In this document: piece by piece, positions 5,662 to 9,147 of the stretch
How positions within the stretch are numbered: position 1 is the first letter of the stretch
Layout: each line of letters begins with the position of its first letter
Assembly (NCBI GenBank): GCA_023426005.1
Contig: JAFABO010000026.1
Span: 1-9,147, forward strand
DNA length: 9,147 nt
From: Bacillota bacterium
GTDB lineage: Bacteria > Bacillota > Clostridia > Acetivibrionales > DSM-1351
Direction: 5' to 3'
Program-made: the position numbers and the translations under genes
Notes under the pieces: model-generated
Seen by the model: the letters and a program-made list of their open reading frames with translations, nothing else
The model's database searches: none
Told to the model about the DNA's origin: nothing

Positions 5662-6795
5662 ATGTTTACACTGTTAAAGGAAGCTTCCATATACTCACCG
5701 GATTTTCTGGGGAAAAAGGATATACTGTTTTGCTTTGATAAAATTGCTGCAATCAAAAACTCAATTGACGCATCGGCATTTGATGACGTTGAAGTTTTAG
5801 ATTGCAGCAATAAGCTTATTCTACCGGGTTTTATAGACCTGCATGTCCATATTACGGGAGGAGGCGGAGAAGGCGGTTTTTCTACCAGGACACCGTCCGC
5901 GAAGGCTGAGGAAATCCTCAAAACCGGAGTTACCACGGTTGTTGGGGTTCTGGGCGCCGACGGTGTAACCAGAAGCGTCGAAAACCTGTACGCCCAGGCA
6001 AAGCAGCTGGAAGCCGGGGGCTTGTCCACTTACATGTACACAGGTTCCTATCAGGTACCGGTTGTAACTTTGACTGGCAGCATCCAAAAGGATATTGTTT
6101 TTGTGGACAAGATAATAGGTGTGGGTGAGCTTTGCCTGGAGGATCACAGAGCGTTCCAGCCCACTTTTGAGGAAATTGCCAGGATAGCTGCTCAAACGAG
6201 GAACGGGGCGCTTATATCCGGGAAGGCAGGCCTGGTGCACTTCCATATGGGACTGGGTGAGACCGGACTGGAATACTTATTCAGGATGATGAATGAAACG
6301 CCGATACCGGTATCCCACTTTCTTCCGACTCATGTAAACAGAACCGGCATGTTGTTTGAACAGGCCTGCAGCTATCTGCAAAAGGGCGGATATATAGATC
6401 TCACAGCGGGTTTCATCCCCGGTAAGGACGACCCCGACTGCGTTGCCAGCTATGATGCGCTGAAAAAGCTTGTAGATACAGGAGCTGATATAAGCAGGGT
6501 TACAATGAGTTCTGATGCATATGGCAGTGTACCTGCTTTTGATGGACTTGGAAATGTAATATCCTCAGATACGGCCACCACCGGAATACTTTTCGAGGAA
6601 CTCAAGGTAGCCATAAAAGAGAAAGGAATTCCTGTTGAGACAGCGATATCCCTTGTTACTAAAAATGCGGCCGGTGTACTTAAAATACACAAATCGAAAG
6701 GCAGTCTGGAAATAGGCAAGGACGCCGACTGTGTAATATGCGATAAAGACCTGAATATTGAAACAGTGTTTGCAAAAGGCATAAAATACTCCTAA
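5662..6795 (+). CDS. iadA: Isoaspartyl (beta-aspartyl) dipeptidase
   Basis: The 377-residue amidohydrolase closely follows E. coli IadA (390 aa). It hydrolyses beta-aspartyl dipeptides, releasing aspartate, in turnover of isoAsp-damaged protein or of beta-Asp peptides. Metal ligands are visible: HVH (His61, His63), His195 in HFHMG, His224 in PTHVNR and Asp285 in SSD. Residues that in E. coli contact substrate are also present: Glu70 (GGGGE), Tyr130, Arg163 (DHR), Arg227 and Ser289. The bridging carbamylated lysine of E. coli is replaced by Glu156 (GVGELCLEDHR), which still places a carboxylate there. Start ATG 5662 follows GGGAGGG with only 3-4 bases of spacing. The gene begins 27 bp after the ATPase stop with no terminator between, so it belongs to the importer operon. 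Confidence 0.93.
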   Translation: MFTLLKEASIYSPDFLGKKDILFCFDKIAAIKNSIDASAFDDVEVLDCSNKLILPGFIDLHVHITGGGGEGGFSTRTPSAKAEEILKTGVTTVVGVLGADGVTRSVENLYAQAKQLEAGGLSTYMYTGSYQVPVVTLTGSIQKDIVFVDKIIGVGELCLEDHRAFQPTFEEIARIAAQTRNGALISGKAGLVHFHMGLGETGLEYLFRMMNETPIPVSHFLPTHVNRTGMLFEQACSYLQKGGYIDLTAGFIPGKDDPDCVASYDALKKLVDTGADISRVTMSSDAYGSVPAFDGLGNVISSDTATTGILFEELKVAIKEKGIPVETAISLVTKNAAGVLKIHKSKGSLEIGKDADCVICDKDLNIETVFAKGIKYS

Positions 6796-6874
6796 TTGTT
6801 TTGAATCTATCATATAATTAAAAAGGACAACTGATATATTTATGATAGGAAATAACGTAAAGGAGTTGAGTTTG

Positions 6875-8194
6875 TTGAGCAAGGAAATTCGTAGATCTAT
6901 TTTGGTATTTCTTGCTGTTTTTACAGTATTTGTTTTTGCGGTAATCATATCTGAAAGCATTAATAACAAAAATATAATCAATACATACCCGGACAAGGAG
7001 TCCATTGCAGTTCCCGATGTAGTGTCGGTTTCAAAACCTTCTCAGGAGGCCTTTGAGTTTCAGAAAAGCAAGGTCACTACCTGGTTGATAAGGCTGTTTT
7101 TAGGCTTCGCAGTACCTGCTTTTTTTCTTTTTTCCAAACTGTCAGCAGGACTCAGGGATTGGGCCTCCCGCAGAACAAAGCGCTGGGTGTCGATGATAAT
7201 AATATATTTCATATTGTACTCGCTCATAGAGGCTCTTATATATTTACCCCTGGATGTATATACCGGCTTCTTCAGAATGCACCGGTACGGCCTTTCCAAC
7301 CAGACATTAGCACAATGGGCAATTGAATTGATAAAAAGCTTTGCTGTGGATACAGTTATAATAGCAGCAGTCATATGGATACCTTTCCTTATAATAAGGA
7401 AAGCTCCAAAGCGCTGGTGGCTTTATCTGGGGCTGGTTTCAATACCGTACCTGATGATTGGCTCCTATGTCCAGCCTGTGGTTATCGATCCTATTTTCAA
7501 TGAATATAAGCAGGTTGAAGATGCGCAGCTTTCAAATAAAATTGACAATTTGCTTGCAAAAACAAATATAGAAAATTGTCAGGTGCTGCAGGTGGACAAA
7601 AGCAAAGAGACCAACCAGATGAATGCTTTTATGACAGGTGTGTTCAACACAAAAAGAATCGTCTTATGGGATACCACGATAAATTATTTGAACACTGATG
7701 AAATCCTGGGAGTTGTATCCCATGAGATGGGACACTATTTGATGGGACATGTGTGGAAGTCCATAGTTTTTGGCGGGTTTGCAAGCATTCTGGTGCTATA
7801 CTTTGTCTATAGACTCTCAAACAGTCTTCTTAAAAAATCAAACGGAAGCTGGGGGTTCAACAAGCTATCCGATATTGCTGCTTTACCGCTTATTATGCTG
7901 GTGATAAATGTTATGCTGTTTATCACTTCACCGGTGATGAACGCCTATTCAAGGAGTATAGAAACCGAAGCGGACAGGTTTGAAATTGAGCTGACAAAGA
8001 ATAATTTTGCTACTGCGACCGCAACTGTCAAAATGCATCAGCAGAGCCTGGCAATGCCTGAGCCGGGATATGTATACATGCTGTGGAACTATGACCATCC
8101 CACGTACAAATTCAGAGTTGATTTTGCAAATGAATACAGGCCCTGGGAAAAAGGAGAGCCTCTAAAATATCAGAAGTATATTAAAAAACAATAA
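6875..8194 (+). CDS. Membrane M48-family (Ste24/CAAX protease-like) zinc metallopeptidase
   Basis: This multi-pass membrane protease has about seven hydrophobic segments. The zinc motif is HEMGH in VVSHEMGHYLMGH; the third ligand is the first Glu of SRSIETEAD, fitting the family SRxxExxAD pattern. MNAFMTG, a substrate-cleft motif of Ste24/HtpX proteins, precedes it. Length (439 residues) matches Ste24 better than the shorter HtpX. Bacterial members likely take part in membrane-protein quality control or peptide processing; prenylated substrates are not expected. I chose TTG 6875 (MSKEIRRSIL) because AAAGGAG lies 9 bases upstream. An in-frame ATG at 6842 would add 11 residues but its AAGGA is 14 bases away. 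It lies 79 bp after iadA (46 bp from the ATG); TATAAT at 6813-6818 has no clear -35, so cotranscription with iadA is likely. Confidence 0.88.
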   Translation: MSKEIRRSILVFLAVFTVFVFAVIISESINNKNIINTYPDKESIAVPDVVSVSKPSQEAFEFQKSKVTTWLIRLFLGFAVPAFFLFSKLSAGLRDWASRRTKRWVSMIIIYFILYSLIEALIYLPLDVYTGFFRMHRYGLSNQTLAQWAIELIKSFAVDTVIIAAVIWIPFLIIRKAPKRWWLYLGLVSIPYLMIGSYVQPVVIDPIFNEYKQVEDAQLSNKIDNLLAKTNIENCQVLQVDKSKETNQMNAFMTGVFNTKRIVLWDTTINYLNTDEILGVVSHEMGHYLMGHVWKSIVFGGFASILVLYFVYRLSNSLLKKSNGSWGFNKLSDIAALPLIMLVINVMLFITSPVMNAYSRSIETEADRFEIELTKNNFATATATVKMHQQSLAMPEPGYVYMLWNYDHPTYKFRVDFANEYRPWEKGEPLKYQKYIKKQ

Positions 8195-8227
8195 TTGTGC
8201 AATAACTCCAGAAAATTATTAAAACAA

Positions 8228-8256
8228 TTTACTTTTGAGGCGGTAATTGTTATAAT
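8228..8256 (+). promoter_or_regulatory. Candidate extended -10 promoter
   Basis: TTTACT (8228-8233), 17 bp, then TATAAT (8251-8256) directly preceded by TGT (extended -10). It lies in the gap after the M48 gene and would give a leader of about 165 nt to the next gene. An imperfect hairpin (AACAAT/ATTGTT, 8223-8251) overlaps it and a 7-bp hairpin, TAAGGTT/AACCTTA (8296-8317), lies downstream. No T-run follows either hairpin. Confidence 0.45.
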
Positions 8257-8325
8257 TCACCATAAGTGGTTGCTTTTTACATTTTAGGACTGGGTTAAGG
8301 TTGAATGAATAACCTTATTATTGGC

Positions 8326-8357
8326 GCATATATAAATACATATTACCGGTGCATATA
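8326..8357 (+). repeat. Direct repeats upstream of the small membrane protein
   Basis: GGCGCATATATAAA and GGTGCATATAAAA share GCATATA (8326-8332 and 8351-8357), 25 bp apart, just upstream of the promoter at 8367. They could be regulator sites, but AT-rich DNA makes chance similarity likely. Confidence 0.25.
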
Positions 8358-8366
8358 AAAGTTGTA

Positions 8367-8395
8367 TTGACAGGAAAAACTTTGTTGATTATGAT
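8367..8395 (+). promoter_or_regulatory. Near-consensus sigma-A promoter for the 124-aa membrane protein
   Basis: Perfect TTGACA (8367-8372), 17 bp, then TATGAT (8390-8395), one base off consensus. Transcription should start near 8402, giving a leader of about 27 nt that contains the ribosome binding site GGAGG (8416-8420). Confidence 0.82.
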
Positions 8396-8428
8396 GTGAG
8401 GGAATATACAATTTTGGAGGTATAAAAT

Positions 8429-8803
8429 ATGGAATTACTTAAGGGACTTGGAATTTTGGACACGTCATTTTTAATACCCGTGATAGTTGTGGCTGTAATA
8501 ATATTGATTATTGCAAAGGTTGCGAAAAGTATACTTAAGCTGGCGGTTCTGGCGGCGGTAATTGCAATCGGGGTGATAATATATATGAACCTGCCAAGCT
8601 TTACTGTAAATAACGGAACAGCAACCCTTGATTTGTTTGGCAAGCAGCATACTGTCAGTGTGAAGGAGACCAAAGTTATTACCGAGCAAAAGGATGGCAG
8701 GACAAAAACCGTTTTAGTTTCGGGCAGTACACGTATAGAGCTGCCTTTCAGCAAGAGCTTTGCCGACAAATTTATTACCGAAAAATTAAAGGAAGCAAAG
8801 TAA
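8429..8803 (+). CDS. Small two-helix membrane protein of unknown function
   Basis: I do not recognise this 124-residue protein. Residues 14-29 and 35-54 are two strongly hydrophobic helices separated by a short basic turn (AKVAKSILK). A polar domain of about 70 residues follows, with alternating beta-type residues (TATLDLF, HTVSVKET, KTVLVSGSTRIELPF) and a lysine-rich C-terminal helix. With a short turn between the helices, both termini should be on the same side; the positive turn suggests the turn is cytoplasmic and the C-terminal domain outside, but this is only an inference. Expression looks real: near-consensus promoter, GGAGG 8 bases before the ATG, and a strong terminator 33 bp after the stop. 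It is a single-gene unit between the M48 and pflB genes. Confidence 0.8.
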   Translation: MELLKGLGILDTSFLIPVIVVAVIILIIAKVAKSILKLAVLAAVIAIGVIIYMNLPSFTVNNGTATLDLFGKQHTVSVKETKVITEQKDGRTKTVLVSGSTRIELPFSKSFADKFITEKLKEAK

Positions 8804-8836
8804 ATACTGTATACAATAAACTTTTTTCATTTTTGT

Positions 8837-8870
8837 AACCCGCATAATCAGAGGATTATGCGGGTTTGTT
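8837..8870 (+). terminator. Strong intrinsic terminator
   Basis: AACCCGCATAATC (8837-8849) and GATTATGCGGGTT (8854-8866) form a perfect 13-bp stem with a 4-nt loop (AGAG), followed by TTTGTT. It ends the small membrane-protein transcript and separates it from pflB. Confidence 0.9.
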
Positions 8871-8928
8871 AAATATTAACTTCGAAAGTTTCTGGTTTAG
8901 GCCGCTCTTTTGTGGTATAAATAACACA
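8866..8928. promoter_or_regulatory. Inverted repeats upstream of pflB
   Basis: Three dyads lie in the pflB leader region: GTTAA-ATA-TTAAC (8868-8880), AACTT-CGA-AAGTT (8878-8890) and TGTGGTA-TAAA-TAACACA (8911-8928, one mismatched pair). They could be sites for a redox or Crp/Fnr-type regulator, as expected for a fermentation gene, but none matches a canonical Rex or Fnr site exactly. A candidate -10 TATACT is at 8942-8947 without a good -35. Confidence 0.35.
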
Positions 8929-8994
8929 TAACAATTTTGCTTATACTATTCATACAAATTAACCAAAATAATATTTTAAAAAGAGGTGATTTTC

Positions 8995-9147
8995 ATGGAA
9001 GCATGGAGAAATTTTAAGAGCGGCAACTGGTGTGAAGAAATAGATGTAAGGGATTTTATCATTAACAACTATACACCCTATGAAGGAGATTCATCTTTTC
9101 TGGAGGGTCCTACCGGGGATACAACCAGACTGTGGGGGCAGGTCAGT
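8995..9147 (+). CDS. pflB: Pyruvate formate-lyase (formate C-acetyltransferase), N-terminal part
   Basis: Only the first 51 codons are in the window; the gene runs off the right edge. The N-terminal pattern W-x-x-F-x-x-G-x-W, then EIDVRDFI, NYTPYEGD, SFLEGPT and a Trp near residue 47 is typical of anaerobic-type pyruvate formate-lyase. This is a cytoplasmic glycyl-radical enzyme that turns pyruvate and CoA into acetyl-CoA and formate. The glycyl radical loop and catalytic cysteines lie outside the window. The start is ATG 8995 with AGAGGTGAT ending 4 bases upstream. The gene is preceded by a terminator and a 125-bp regulatory gap, so it starts its own transcript. A pflA activase gene is often next to it and may lie downstream. 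Confidence 0.9.
   Translation, partial: MEAWRNFKSGNWCEEIDVRDFIINNYTPYEGDSSFLEGPTGDTTRLWGQVS

Noticed and set aside
5631..6246. Antisense open frames within iadA
   Set aside because: iadA shows a complete set of catalytic residues on the plus strand; the antisense frames are by-products of its codon use.
8866..8882. Canonical Rex operator before pflB
   Set aside because: The spacer is 3 bp instead of 4 and the right half ends ACTT rather than ACAA; kept only as an unassigned dyad.

Overview
The window looks like low-GC Firmicutes DNA, most likely from an anaerobic, polysaccharide-degrading member of the Clostridia. The signs are AT-rich intergenic DNA, strong AGGAGG-type ribosome binding sites, TTG and GTG starts, sigma-A-type promoters, a pyruvate formate-lyase gene and the remains of a family 95 alpha-L-fucosidase. 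The genus cannot be fixed from this sequence alone.

Region 1 (1-1824) is a damaged accessory stretch. It opens with the first ~183 nt of a group II intron (5' end of domain I), cut off and joined directly to the middle of a GH95 fucosidase gene. That gene has also lost a large internal segment, so two out-of-frame pieces remain. Next is a lipoprotein with ankyrin repeats whose last repeat sits in another frame, which suggests a collapsed repeat.

Region 2 (1835-3004, minus strand) has a long imperfect hairpin between convergent genes. Beyond it is a secreted L,D-transpeptidase with a signal peptide, nine consecutive heptads of charged coiled coil, a peptidoglycan-binding-like segment and a YkuD catalytic domain.

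Region 3 (3005-8194, plus strand) starts with a regulatory intergenic stretch: a CodY-like box, two palindromes or repeats, and a good promoter at 3238-3266. A polar amino acid ABC importer follows: lipoprotein binding protein, internal terminator, permease, and ATPase with overlapping start. It continues into isoaspartyl dipeptidase (iadA), and a membrane M48/Ste24-like metallopeptidase lies 46-79 bp beyond. The importer and iadA are tightly spaced. A reasonable inference is that the importer brings in acidic or amide amino acids, or beta-aspartyl dipeptides that IadA then splits, but the substrate is not visible in the sequence.

Region 4 (8195-9147) has a 124-aa two-helix membrane protein of unknown function with a near-consensus promoter and a second candidate promoter further upstream, a strong intrinsic terminator, and the first 51 codons of pyruvate formate-lyase (pflB) behind an intergenic region with several inverted repeats. 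No tRNA, rRNA, CRISPR array, complete insertion sequence or clear riboswitch was seen.
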